Source: Pseudomonas wadenswilerensis (GTDB lineage: Bacteria > Pseudomonadota > Gammaproteobacteria > Pseudomonadales > Pseudomonadaceae). From it: 64,000 bases of DNA. The notes under the pieces were generated by a model that had not been told where the DNA came from, did no database searches, and saw only the letters and a list, made by a program, of their open reading frames with translations. The position numbers were made by a program, and so were the translations under genes. This document shows positions 50,175 through 57,712 of the stretch, one piece after another. Position 1 is the stretch's first letter. Every line of letters begins with the position of its first letter. The DNA lies in contig NZ_UIDD01000010.1 of the NCBI RefSeq assembly GCF_900497695.1, forward strand, positions 682,001-746,000, written 5' to 3'.

Positions 50175-50519
50175 ATGAAAATCCGTGATCTTGCCCAGCA
50201 TTGGGAACAGCACGCCAAAGGCTCGCTGAGCCCCACCGGCCATGTCCTGCACCTGGACATGGAAGCGGCGGCGCGCCTGGCAGCCCTGGCCGAGATGTAC
50301 CCCAAGCGCCGGCCCGAAGAACTGCTCGGCGAACTGCTGGGGGCAGCGCTTGAAGAGCTGGAAGCGAGCTTCCCGTATATCCAGGGCTCGCAGGTGATTG
50401 CCACCGATGAAGAGGGGGATCCGCTCTATGAGGACATCGGCCCGACCCCGCGTTTTCTTGCGTTGTCACGCCGCTACCTGCACGAAATGAGCAACGCCAA
50501 AGATGCCGGCAACCCTTGA
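50175..50519 (+). CDS. Small conserved hypothetical protein next to ppc
   Basis: I cannot assign a function. The 114-residue product begins MKIRDLAQHWEQHAKG and is predicted mostly helical in the middle (EAAARLAALAEMYPKRRPEELLGELLGAALEELEASFP). That segment resembles a short DNA- or protein-binding helical pair, such as a ribbon-helix-helix-like LxxLA...RRPEELL pattern. It is acidic, with no signal peptide. It is divergent from ppc and followed by an intrinsic terminator, so it is probably monocistronic. Confidence 0.82.
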   Translation: MKIRDLAQHWEQHAKGSLSPTGHVLHLDMEAAARLAALAEMYPKRRPEELLGELLGAALEELEASFPYIQGSQVIATDEEGDPLYEDIGPTPRFLALSRRYLHEMSNAKDAGNP

Positions 50520-50620
50520 TTGACCCCGCCTTCACCCGCGTTCCGAGCGCCCGCGCAGGCGCTCGCGTACCGCAGGCATGCCTGGAAGTTCAACGAAAAA
50601 CCCACTGACCGATCAGTCAG

Positions 50621-50650
50621 AAAAAACCGCGAACACGCGGTATTTTTTTC
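50621..50650 (+). terminator. Intrinsic terminator after the small gene at 50175
   Basis: ACCGCG-AACA-CGCGGT is a 6-bp stem with a tetraloop, followed by ATTTTTTTC and preceded by six A residues. It sits about 105 bases after the stop codon. A near-palindrome, ACTGACCGATCAGT, lies just upstream at 50604-50617. Confidence 0.88.
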
Positions 50651-50651
50651 T

Positions 50652-50679
50652 GAACTATTCAAAAAACGCTTCGGTCACA
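50652..50679 (+). promoter_or_regulatory. Candidate AlgU (sigma-22/RpoE-type) promoter for the DUF4398-lptF unit
   Basis: GAACTA (50652-50657) and TCACA (50675-50679) are separated by 17 bases. This is close to the GAACTT-N16/17-TCTGA consensus of AlgU promoters. It lies 113 bases upstream of the DUF4398 lipoprotein start. LptF is known to be AlgU-dependent in P. aeruginosa, which supports the call, but the site itself is inferred. A CTCTCA/TGAGAG hairpin lies in the leader at about 50702-50722. Confidence 0.55.
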
Positions 50680-50792
50680 GCCAATAGCCATCACGGCAAA
50701 ACCCTCTCAGAACCGGGTGAGAGCAGTCCCCGAAGCTGACGGGTCGCGCCGATGGACTGTTACGGAATTCGTTGTTCATCAGGAGTGATCCA

Positions 50793-51206
50793 ATGGAGTT
50801 GACCACCATGAAGACCCGCACCGCAAACACCTCATCCACCCATCTGCGCGGGCTCAAGCTGGCCGCGCTGGCACTGGGCAGCAGCCTGGTCCTGGTCGGC
50901 TGTGCCGGCAACCCACCCACCGAGCAGTACGCAGTGACGCAATCGGCGGTCAATTCCGCTGTCAGCGCCGGCGGTACCGAGTTCGCCGCCGTCGAAATGA
51001 AGGCCGCGCAGGACAAGCTGAAACAGGCGGAAATCGCCATGCACGACAAGCAGTACGACGACGCCAAGCGCCTGGCCGAACAGGCCGAGTGGGACGCCCG
51101 CGTCGCCGAGCGCAAGGCCCAGGCCGCCAAGGCCGAGAAAGCCGTACAGGATGCCCGCCAGGGCGTTCAGGACCTGCGTGAGGAAGGCATGCGCAGCGTC
51201 GAATGA
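50793..51206 (+). CDS. DUF4398 domain lipoprotein
   Basis: The 137-residue precursor has a basic N-terminus and a lipoprotein signal ending LVLVGC-A (Cys near residue 37). A Lys/Ala/Glu-rich helical DUF4398 domain follows, with heptad character (EMKAAQDKLKQAEIAMHDKQYDDAKRLAEQAEWDARVAERKAQAA). AGGAG lies seven bases before the ATG at 50793; an internal ATG at 50808 with GGAG upstream is an alternative giving a shorter n-region. It precedes the OmpA-like gene by 50 bp, and both proteins carry similar helical segments, suggesting that they act together at the outer membrane. Confidence 0.88.
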   Translation: MELTTMKTRTANTSSTHLRGLKLAALALGSSLVLVGCAGNPPTEQYAVTQSAVNSAVSAGGTEFAAVEMKAAQDKLKQAEIAMHDKQYDDAKRLAEQAEWDARVAERKAQAAKAEKAVQDARQGVQDLREEGMRSVE

Positions 51207-51256
51207 CGCCCGCCCGCCGACCCGTGCATTCGTAATCGATCAAAGGATGAACCATT

Positions 51257-52045
51257 ATGCGTAAACACGTGATGATCCCAGCCCTTCTGGCCCTGAGCGT
51301 TGGCCTGGCCGCCTGCTCGACGCAGCCGAACGCCAACCTGGAATCGGCCCGGACCAACTTCTCTGCCCTGCAGAGCAACCCGCAGGCCGCCAAGGTCGCG
51401 GCCCTTGAAACCAAAGACGCCCAGGACTGGCTGAACAAGGCCGACAAGGCCTACATGGACAAGGAAGACCAGAAGAAGGTCGACCAACTCGCCTACCTGA
51501 CCAACCAACGGGTGGAAGTGGCCAAGCAGACCATTGCCCTGCGTACCGCCGAAGGTAACCTGAAAAACGCTGCCGCCCAGCGTGCCCAGGCCCGCCTTGA
51601 TGCCCGCGATGCGCAGATCAAGAAGCTGCAGGACAGCCTCAACGCCAAACAGACCGACCGTGGCACCCTGGTGACCTTCGGTGACGTGCTGTTCGACTTT
51701 GACAAGGCCACCCTCAAGAGCAGCGCCTACCCGAACATCACCAAGCTGGCGCAGTTCCTCCAGGAGAACCCTGACCGCAAGGTGATCGTCGAGGGCTACA
51801 CCGACAGCAAAGGCAGCGCCAACTACAACCAGACGCTGTCCGAGCGTCGCGCAGCTTCGGTGCGCGCGGCACTGGTACGTGCCGGGGTAGATCCTGCGCG
51901 CATCGTCGCCCAGGGTTATGGCAAGGAATATCCGGTTGCCGAGAACAGCAGCAACTCGGGCCGTGCCCAGAACCGTCGGGTGGAAGTGACCATTTCCAAC
52001 GACAACCAGCCGGTGGCACCGCGCTCGGTGAGCCAGCTGAATTGA
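51257..52045 (+). CDS. lptF: OmpA-family outer-membrane lipoprotein, LptF-like
   Basis: The 262-residue precursor has a lipobox GLAAC (Cys20, Ser +2, so outer membrane). A DUF4398-like helical region follows to about residue 135, then an OmpA/Pal-type peptidoglycan-binding domain (VLFDFDKATLKSSAYP, VEGYTDSKGSANYNQTLSERRAASVRAAL, GRAQNRRVEVTI). P. aeruginosa LptF (PA3692) has this architecture and the same neighbours (ppc, a DUF4398 lipoprotein) and is AlgU-controlled and tied to oxidative-stress resistance. AAAGGATG lies before the ATG, and a strong terminator follows. Confidence 0.88.
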   Translation: MRKHVMIPALLALSVGLAACSTQPNANLESARTNFSALQSNPQAAKVAALETKDAQDWLNKADKAYMDKEDQKKVDQLAYLTNQRVEVAKQTIALRTAEGNLKNAAAQRAQARLDARDAQIKKLQDSLNAKQTDRGTLVTFGDVLFDFDKATLKSSAYPNITKLAQFLQENPDRKVIVEGYTDSKGSANYNQTLSERRAASVRAALVRAGVDPARIVAQGYGKEYPVAENSSNSGRAQNRRVEVTISNDNQPVAPRSVSQLN

Positions 52046-52066
52046 TGGTTGCTGAGCAGTAACAAG

Positions 52067-52093
52067 AATCCCGCCGAGTCTGGCGGGATTTTT
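52067..52093 (+). terminator. Intrinsic terminator after lptF
   Basis: AATCCCGCC and GGCGGGATT form a 9-bp stem around GAGTCT, followed by TTTTTG, 22 bases after the lptF stop. Confidence 0.92.
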
Positions 52094-52109
52094 GTTTGTG
52101 TTGCCGGCC

Positions 52110-52205
52110 TCCATCGCTGGCAAGGCCAGCTCCCACAAATGGATCTGTATACGCCGTCCACCCTGTGGGAGCCGGCCTTGCCGGCGATTGGGCTGCAAAG
52201 CAGCC
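52110..52205. repeat. REP doublet between lptF and the 52213 gene
   Basis: CATCGCTGGCAAGGCCAGC(TCCCACAA) near 52112-52139 faces CTGTGGGAGCCGGCCTTGCC(GGCGATT) near 52163-52190. GGGCTGCAAAGCAGCC follows, the same side hairpin seen beside the REP at 36331. It separates two convergent operons. Confidence 0.85.
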
Positions 52206-52212
52206 TCGGGGC

Positions 52213-52539
52213 TTACTGGATTTCTTGCGGGGTCTCCTGCCCCAGGCAGCGCACGGCCTGCTTCTTGTTGTTCACCAACACGCCAGTCAGGCCCTTCTGC
52301 GCGGTATCGAACATCACCAGCACGCCATCAACGCATTGCGCCACCTGGCTGGCCGGCTGCAGGGAGATCTTGTAGTCCTCGCCCGGTATGGTCTTGAGCA
52401 TGGTGAAGTCGGACAGCAGCAAGGCATCCTCCGGCTTGGCGAAATGCAGGTAACCGTAGTACCACAGGGCCGCGACGGTACCGATGATGCTGCAGACACC
52501 GGTAATGATCAGCGGGATGGCGTTGCGTTCTTCACTCAT
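52213..52539 (-). CDS. Small membrane-anchored hypothetical protein
   Basis: The 108-residue protein has one N-terminal hydrophobic segment (AIPLIITGVCSIIGTVAALWYYGYL), probably an inner-membrane anchor, and a periplasmic or cytosolic part of about 70 residues with two Cys (QCVDG, VRCLG) that could pair. I recognise no family. The ATG overlaps the stop of the alpha/beta-hydrolase gene (ATGA), so it is the last gene of the 56011-52213 cluster. Confidence 0.85.
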   Translation of the reverse strand: MSEERNAIPLIITGVCSIIGTVAALWYYGYLHFAKPEDALLLSDFTMLKTIPGEDYKISLQPASQVAQCVDGVLVMFDTAQKGLTGVLVNNKKQAVRCLGQETPQEIQ

Positions 52540-53459
52540 TGCGACTTCTCGTCAGGGTAATTGGGGACTTCGGCCAGGCGCCGCAGCCCGTTGAAACGAC
52601 TCGGGTCGTCCAGAAAGCGCAACATGACCTGGCGCCAGGTCTTGTCGGCAAAGGTCTGCACATGCCCGCCACGGGTTAGCTGCAACACCCTCGGTGGTGG
52701 CGCAGCCTGATACAACTGGATGCCGTTGGCCAGCGGCACGATGGGGTCGTCGATGCTGTGAAAGAACAGCTTGGGCGGCGTTTTGATCCGCGCAATCGAA
52801 TGGATCGCACTGTCGCCATCAGGCACCAGCCACGACAACGGCACCTGCAACGGCCAGGTCATCCAGGAATTGCTCAAGGCAAACCGCCCGACCTGGCGAT
52901 AGCTGGCCGGCACGCCATCGAAGACCATGGCCTTGAAGCGCTCGGCCTGGCGGGGATGCTCGGCCAGGTAATGGATGGCCATCGAGCCGCCCAGGCTCTG
53001 GCCCAGCAGGATCTGTGGCTTGCCCTGCACCTCGGGCGCCTTGTCCAGCCAGTCCAGCGCCGCGGCGATGTCCTGGTAGACCTCGGGCAGCTCCGGCTTG
53101 CCCTCGGACAGGCCATAGCCGCGGTAGTCGAGCAACAGCACCTGATAGCCCTGCTCCGGCAACCACCAGCTGCCGCCCAGGTGCCAGGCCAGGTTGCCGC
53201 CATTGCCATGCAGGTGCAGCACTGTGCCCTTGACCTCGACACCGGGCTTGGCCGGCAGCCACCAGCCGTGCAGGCGGGTGCCGTCGGCCGCGGTCAGGGT
53301 GACGTCACGGTATTGAAGCTTGGCTTTCTCGGGGGTGAACGGCTGGCCAGGCTCGGGATAGAACAACAGCGAACTGCAGCCGCCCAGACTCAGCAGCACC
53401 AGCAGCAGGCCCAGGGGCCTGCGCCATGCCTCAGAGAATGTTCGAGTAATCGGCTTCAA
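52536..53459 (-). CDS. Alpha/beta-hydrolase lipoprotein
   Basis: This is a predicted outer-membrane-anchored serine hydrolase. The 307-residue frame from a TTG at 53459 has a lipoprotein signal (LLLVLLSLGGC, Cys near residue 28, Ser +2). The alpha/beta fold shows the oxyanion loop LHLHGNGGN, LLLDYRGYGLSEG and the nucleophile elbow GQSLGG. The acidic residue lies in SIDDPIVP and the catalytic His in TRGGHVQTF, so all catalytic elements are present. It resembles the BEM46/YfhR-like group; the substrate is unknown. I see no in-frame ATG before the signal, and the TTG start lies 29 bases inside the upstream gene. Confidence 0.85.
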   Translation of the reverse strand: MKPITRTFSEAWRRPLGLLLVLLSLGGCSSLLFYPEPGQPFTPEKAKLQYRDVTLTAADGTRLHGWWLPAKPGVEVKGTVLHLHGNGGNLAWHLGGSWWLPEQGYQVLLLDYRGYGLSEGKPELPEVYQDIAAALDWLDKAPEVQGKPQILLGQSLGGSMAIHYLAEHPRQAERFKAMVFDGVPASYRQVGRFALSNSWMTWPLQVPLSWLVPDGDSAIHSIARIKTPPKLFFHSIDDPIVPLANGIQLYQAAPPPRVLQLTRGGHVQTFADKTWRQVMLRFLDDPSRFNGLRRLAEVPNYPDEKSQ

Positions 53460-54708
53460 TCCGGTCCAGGCTCAGGTGGTTGAGGAAGTTGGAGAAACAC
53501 ATCCAGGCCGACAGCGCGTTGAGGTCGCGGAACTGCTCCGGCAGATACTTGGGCGGTTCCACCAGGCCTTCGTCGACCAGTTGGCGCAGGGTGCGCATGT
53601 CTTCAAGGGTGGTCTTGCCGCAGAACAACAAGGGGATCTGTTCGAGCTTGCCCTTGCGCACGGCCAACTGAATATAGTTGTAAACCATGATAAAGCCCTT
53701 GAGATAGGACAAGTCCTTGGTAAACGGCAGGCCGTTCGGGACCGATCCGCGGAACACCCGGCTGGCGTTGCCATAGCTTTCGGCCATCTCGAAGCCCTGG
53801 GCACGGAAGAACTCGTAGACCTGCATGAAGTCGGCGCCCTCCTCGACCATATGGATGGCCCGGGTACGGTTGGTCAGCTTGCGCAGGCGGCTGGGGTAGG
53901 AGGCGAAGGCGATCACCTCCATGAGGATCGCCAGGCCTTCCTGGGTCACGGTCGATGAGGGCGGGCCCTTGGCCAGGAAGGTGCAGATCGGCTGGTTGAG
54001 ACCGTTCAGGGTGGTGCCAACGTGCACCAGGCCTTCGTGAACCTCCAGCGCACGCACGTCGCGGCTGTTGAACATGGCGTCGGCGCGGATCTTGATGTAG
54101 TCGGCGCCGGCAGCGGCGTCGGCGACGATACCGTCGGACTCGAATACGCGAATGGTGTCTTCAGCCTCGTTGAACACCTTGTTCAGGCGGCCCTGGAGCA
54201 TCTCCACCGCCTGCTTGGCGGTGAGGTTCTTCGGCTCGTCCTTGAGGTCGCCACGGCCGTCGATGTTGTTCAGGTAGTCCGAGAGCATCAGGCCCAGGTC
54301 GGCCAGGGTCGGGTCACCGGCATGGAAGGCATCGGAGGCGGCGCCATACAGCTCCTGGGAGATCAGCCCGAAATCCTCTGTGCCGCGCGCCTCGAGCATG
54401 CGCACCACCATGCGGTATTCCTTGCACATGCGCCGCATGATCTGCCCGACCGGGTTGAACTGGCCGAGCTGGCGGGTGATGTCGCGTTCGATGTTCTGGA
54501 ACTCGAGCTTGACCGCGGCGGAGTCGAACGACAGCGGCCGGCCCTGGTAATAGGCGCGGTCTACCGCTGGCGGCTCCTTGCCCTTGCTCTTGAGGAAACC
54601 CTGGCGGATGTTGTCGTCCCACTTCACCGCATCGAGCACGCGAATGGGCGTTTGCGCCAGGACAATGCGATCAGACAGGGCGCGTATCGTCTGCTGGTAC
54701 TCGTCCAC
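53431..54708 (-). CDS. QEGLA-motif protein (DUF1704, MATCAP-like metalloprotein)
   Basis: The 425-residue product belongs to the group named 'flavohemoglobin expression-modulating QEGLA motif protein'. The family shares a zinc site with eukaryotic tyrosine carboxypeptidases of the MATCAP type: H224-E225-x3-H229 in EVHEGLVHVGTT and the QEGLA Glu near residue 257. There is no signal peptide, so it is cytosolic. A GTG at 54708 with AAGGAG six bases upstream is the best start; the only earlier option is a TTG within that Shine-Dalgarno region. It lies 24 bp after the lipoprotein gene and overlaps the hydrolase gene. The bacterial substrate is unknown. Confidence 0.87.
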   Translation of the reverse strand: MDEYQQTIRALSDRIVLAQTPIRVLDAVKWDDNIRQGFLKSKGKEPPAVDRAYYQGRPLSFDSAAVKLEFQNIERDITRQLGQFNPVGQIMRRMCKEYRMVVRMLEARGTEDFGLISQELYGAASDAFHAGDPTLADLGLMLSDYLNNIDGRGDLKDEPKNLTAKQAVEMLQGRLNKVFNEAEDTIRVFESDGIVADAAAGADYIKIRADAMFNSRDVRALEVHEGLVHVGTTLNGLNQPICTFLAKGPPSSTVTQEGLAILMEVIAFASYPSRLRKLTNRTRAIHMVEEGADFMQVYEFFRAQGFEMAESYGNASRVFRGSVPNGLPFTKDLSYLKGFIMVYNYIQLAVRKGKLEQIPLLFCGKTTLEDMRTLRQLVDEGLVEPPKYLPEQFRDLNALSAWMCFSNFLNHLSLDRIEADYSNIL

Positions 54709-54732
54709 CCTACACTCCTTGAGTTGCAATCA

Positions 54733-55278
54733 TTACTTGCCGGCCCGCTTGAAGCGCGCCACTTCGATGAACAGGTCGGAGTTGGCCGGGTCGTCCAGGT
54801 AAGCCAGGACGCGCTCGGCCGGGCTGTCGATAAGAATGCCTTCGCCGTTGTCTTCCGGCACCTCGATGGTCCGGCCGCTGAGTTCTTTCTTCTGCACAGC
54901 CTGGTTGACCTGCTCGACGTCGAGGTTGTAGATCACCAGTTCCTTGTCGTCGAGCACTTCAAAGCCGCCAATCAGGAAGTTGCCACCCAGGCGCTTGGGC
55001 ACACCGGCCGAGAGGTACCAGCGGTTGCCGTGCTGGGACACAGTGAAGGCGTACTCGTCGCGCTTCTTGTCCTTGCCGATGGCCACCGCCTTGTAGGCGT
55101 TGCCACCGCTGCGGCTGATCTGCAGGGTCAGCGGTTCACCCCAGGCGTCCTTGCTGGTCCATTTTCCGAGCAGAGCCTTGGGCGCGGGCTTGTTGGCCGG
55201 GATCGGCTCATTGAAGGTGACCAGACAACCGCCAAGCAGCAAGAACGACAATGCCAACAGCAGGGTTCTGGCTTTCAT
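54733..55278 (-). CDS. Outer-membrane lipoprotein of unknown function
   Basis: The 181-residue precursor has a lipobox LLLGGC (Cys18) and a mature domain of mainly beta character (LLGKWTSKDAWGEPLTLQISRSGG, EYAFTVSQHGNRWYLSAGVPKRLGG). This may be a lipocalin-like or repeat beta-sandwich fold. I recognise no characterised family. AAGGAGAGG lies just before the ATG at 55278. It is between the TetR gene (28 bp upstream) and the QEGLA gene (24 bp downstream). Confidence 0.85.
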   Translation of the reverse strand: MKARTLLLALSFLLLGGCLVTFNEPIPANKPAPKALLGKWTSKDAWGEPLTLQISRSGGNAYKAVAIGKDKKRDEYAFTVSQHGNRWYLSAGVPKRLGGNFLIGGFEVLDDKELVIYNLDVEQVNQAVQKKELSGRTIEVPEDNGEGILIDSPAERVLAYLDDPANSDLFIEVARFKRAGK

Positions 55279-55306
55279 CAACCTCTCCTTGAAATAGGTT
55301 CGCGCC

Positions 55307-56011
55307 TTACACCGACGCCAATACCAGATGCAGGTACCGGGTAAGGATAGCGAGCATCGGCGCTTCAGCCTGGGCCTGTTCGCCGTCGAGCAGGCCCTGA
55401 TATTCCATCTGCTCGATAATCGCCGTCAACACCAGAGCATCCTGTTGCGGCTGACGCGAGCCTACCACTTGCAGCATCTGTACGGCGCCGCGCAGAAGAA
55501 TCTGCTCGTGCAGCTTGACCAGTTCGGCCAGGCGCGGGCACAACAGCGCCTCCTGGCGGAAGGCCTGCTCGGCCATGAGAAAGTCGCGGCGGTTGTGCAA
55601 CTGGCGCTGTACATAGTCAGTGGTCATCTTCGCCACTTCATCGGCCAGGCGCGCCCGCCACTGCGGGCTGCCATCGCCCTGGGAGAGCAACTGGCGCAGC
55701 AGCACCTCGGTGTTCTCCCAGAGTTTGGCCATGTAGGCCGCACTGCGTTCCACGTACTGGGCGAAGGTGTCGGTGAGCAGGTCTTCGATGTCCTTGAAGT
55801 AATAGGTGGTCGCCGACAGCGGCACCCCGGCCTCGGCCGCCACCGCACGGTGACGCACGCCGCGCACACCGTCACGCACGACAATGCGCATGGCCGCATC
55901 GAGGATCTGCTGACGGCGCTGCTCGCTGCCTTCACGGCTGGCTTTGCGGCCCTGGTACTGCACGCTTTCGGCCACCGCTGTAGCCACGCCGGCGGCGCCT
56001 TGTTGAGTCAT
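55307..56011 (-). CDS. TetR-family transcriptional regulator heading a five-gene cluster
   Basis: The 234-residue protein has a longer N-terminal tail than usual (MTQQGAAGVATAVAESVQYQG). The TetR helix-turn-helix then reads SEQRRQQILDAAMRIVVRDGVRGVRHRAVAAEAGVPLSATTYYFKD-like. The ligand domain follows, with the TetR_C pattern seen in SlmA/RutR-unlike Pseudomonas regulators. I chose the ATG at 56011 over one at 56074, because the latter abuts the lysS terminator and leaves no room for a promoter. Being first in the cluster it could autoregulate; no clear operator is visible upstream (56012-56075). Confidence 0.88.
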   Translation of the reverse strand: MTQQGAAGVATAVAESVQYQGRKASREGSEQRRQQILDAAMRIVVRDGVRGVRHRAVAAEAGVPLSATTYYFKDIEDLLTDTFAQYVERSAAYMAKLWENTEVLLRQLLSQGDGSPQWRARLADEVAKMTTDYVQRQLHNRRDFLMAEQAFRQEALLCPRLAELVKLHEQILLRGAVQMLQVVGSRQPQQDALVLTAIIEQMEYQGLLDGEQAQAEAPMLAILTRYLHLVLASV

Positions 56012-56075
56012 AGCGGGAGTCACTGCTGGTCTACCCCAAACGTTGGATCCGATCGATGAATTTCTTGCAGGCATG

Positions 56076-56100
56076 AAAAAGCCGCCCCGGAAGGCGGCTT
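56076..56100 (-). terminator. Intrinsic terminator after lysS
   Basis: AAGCCGCC and GGCGGCTT form an 8-bp stem with a short loop, followed by TTTC on the minus strand, 12 bases after the lysS stop. It separates lysS from the TetR-led cluster. Confidence 0.88.
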
Positions 56101-56111
56101 GTTCAGTTCGC

Positions 56112-57614
56112 TCAGGCCTGTGGGCGCATGTGCGGGAACAGGATCACATCGCGAATCGATGGTGAGTTGGTCAGCAGCATCACCAGGCGGTCGATGCCGA
56201 TGCCTTCACCAGCGGTTGGCGGCATGCCGTATTCCAGGGCGCGGACGAAGTCGGCGTCGTAGTGCATGGCCTCGTCGTCACCAGCGTCCTTCTCGGCCAC
56301 TTGGGCCATGAAGCGCTCGGCCTGGTCTTCGGCATCGTTGAGCTCGGAGTAGGCGTTGGCGATTTCGCGGCCACCGATGAACAGCTCGAAGCGGTCGGTG
56401 ACGTTCGGGTTGTCGTCGTTGCGGCGGGCCAGCGGCGAGACCTCAAACGGGTACTGGGTGATGAAGTGCGGCTGCTCCAGCTTGTGCTCGACCAGTTCTT
56501 CGAAAATCATCACCTGCAGTTTACCCAGGCCTTCGAAGCCCAGCACCTTGGCACCGGCTTTCTTGGCGATCTCGCGGGCCTTGTCGATGTCCTGCAGGTC
56601 GGCGGCGGTGAGTTCCGGGTTGTACTTGAGGATCGAGTCGAACACCGACAGGCGTACGAACGGCTCGCCGAAGTGGAACACCTTGTCGCCGTACGGCACG
56701 TCGGTGCTGCCCAGAACCAGCTGGGCCAGTTCGCGGAACAGCTCCTCGGTCAGGTCCATGTTGTCTTCGTAGTCAGCGTGGGCCTGGTAGAACTCGAGCA
56801 TGGTGAACTCGGGGTTGTGCCGGGTCGATACGCCTTCGTTACGGAAGTTGCGGTTGATCTCGAAGACTTTCTCGAAACCACCCACCACCAGGCGCTTGAG
56901 GTACAGCTCCGGGGCGATACGCAGGAACATCTGCATGTCCAGGGCGTTGTGGTGGGTTTCGAACGGCTTGGCCGCGGCACCACCGGGAATGGTCTGCAGC
57001 ATCGGCGTCTCGACTTCGAGGAAGTCGCGGGCCATCAGGAAGTTGCGGATGTGGGCGATGACCTGCGAGCGGACGCGGAAGGTGTGACGGGTTTCTTCGT
57101 TGACCATCAGGTCGACGTAGCGCTGGCGATAGCGCTGCTCGGTGTCGGTCAGGCCGTGGTGCTTGTCCGGCAGCGGGCGCAGCGACTTGGTCAGCAGGCG
57201 CACGCTGGTCATTTCGACGTACAGGTCGCCCTTGCCGGAACGCGCCAGGGTACCTTCGGCGGCGATGATGTCGCCCAGGTCCCAGGTCTTGACCGCGGCC
57301 AGGGTTTCTTCCGGCAGGGTCTTGCGATTGACGTAGACCTGGATGCGCCCGGTCATGTCCTGGATCACCATGAACGAGCCACGGTTGAGCATGATGCGCC
57401 CGGCAACCTTGACCGGAATCGCTGCAGCTTCCAGCTCTTCCTTGGTCTTGTCGACATACTGTTTCTGCAGGTCGTTGCAGTAGCTGTCACGGCGGAAGTC
57501 GTTGGGGAAGGCATTACCCTTGGCGCGCTCGGCAGCAAGTTTTTCCTTGCGCAGCGCGATCAGGTTGTTTTCTTCCTGTTGCAGGTCTTGCGGGTCGAGT
57601 TGTAAGTCGCTCAT
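56112..57614 (-). CDS. lysS: Lysyl-tRNA synthetase (class II)
   Basis: LysS charges tRNA-Lys. The 500-residue protein has the N-terminal OB-fold anticodon domain (VKVAGRIMLNRGSFMVIQDMTG) and the class II catalytic motifs: motif 1 near FLEVETPMLQTIPGGA, motif 2 RNFRNEGVSTRHNPEFTMLEFYQA, and motif 3 GIGIDRLVMLLTN. It follows prfB in the same direction with a 98-bp gap that holds a REP, the common prfB-lysS order. Confidence 0.98.
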   Translation of the reverse strand: MSDLQLDPQDLQQEENNLIALRKEKLAAERAKGNAFPNDFRRDSYCNDLQKQYVDKTKEELEAAAIPVKVAGRIMLNRGSFMVIQDMTGRIQVYVNRKTLPEETLAAVKTWDLGDIIAAEGTLARSGKGDLYVEMTSVRLLTKSLRPLPDKHHGLTDTEQRYRQRYVDLMVNEETRHTFRVRSQVIAHIRNFLMARDFLEVETPMLQTIPGGAAAKPFETHHNALDMQMFLRIAPELYLKRLVVGGFEKVFEINRNFRNEGVSTRHNPEFTMLEFYQAHADYEDNMDLTEELFRELAQLVLGSTDVPYGDKVFHFGEPFVRLSVFDSILKYNPELTAADLQDIDKAREIAKKAGAKVLGFEGLGKLQVMIFEELVEHKLEQPHFITQYPFEVSPLARRNDDNPNVTDRFELFIGGREIANAYSELNDAEDQAERFMAQVAEKDAGDDEAMHYDADFVRALEYGMPPTAGEGIGIDRLVMLLTNSPSIRDVILFPHMRPQA

Positions 57615-57664
57615 GTCGTCACATTTTCCATCACGGGTTCATTGTCCCTCACCTTGGGCAAGGG

Positions 57665-57687
57665 ATCGCGGGGCAAGCCCGCTCCTT
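57665..57687. repeat. Single REP element between prfB and lysS
   Basis: ATCGCGGGGCAAGCCCGCTC(CTT) matches the REP class interrupted by the IS at 19588. It lies in the 98-bp gap between two co-directional genes, where it could stabilise the 3' end of prfB mRNA. Confidence 0.85.
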
Positions 57688-57712
57688 CAGGGAGCAGGCC
57701 GGGGCCGCGCGG

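Noticed and set aside
56012..56074. An upstream ATG at 56074 for the TetR gene
   Set aside because: It abuts the lysS terminator, leaving no promoter space, and the extra 21 residues look like non-coding sequence.
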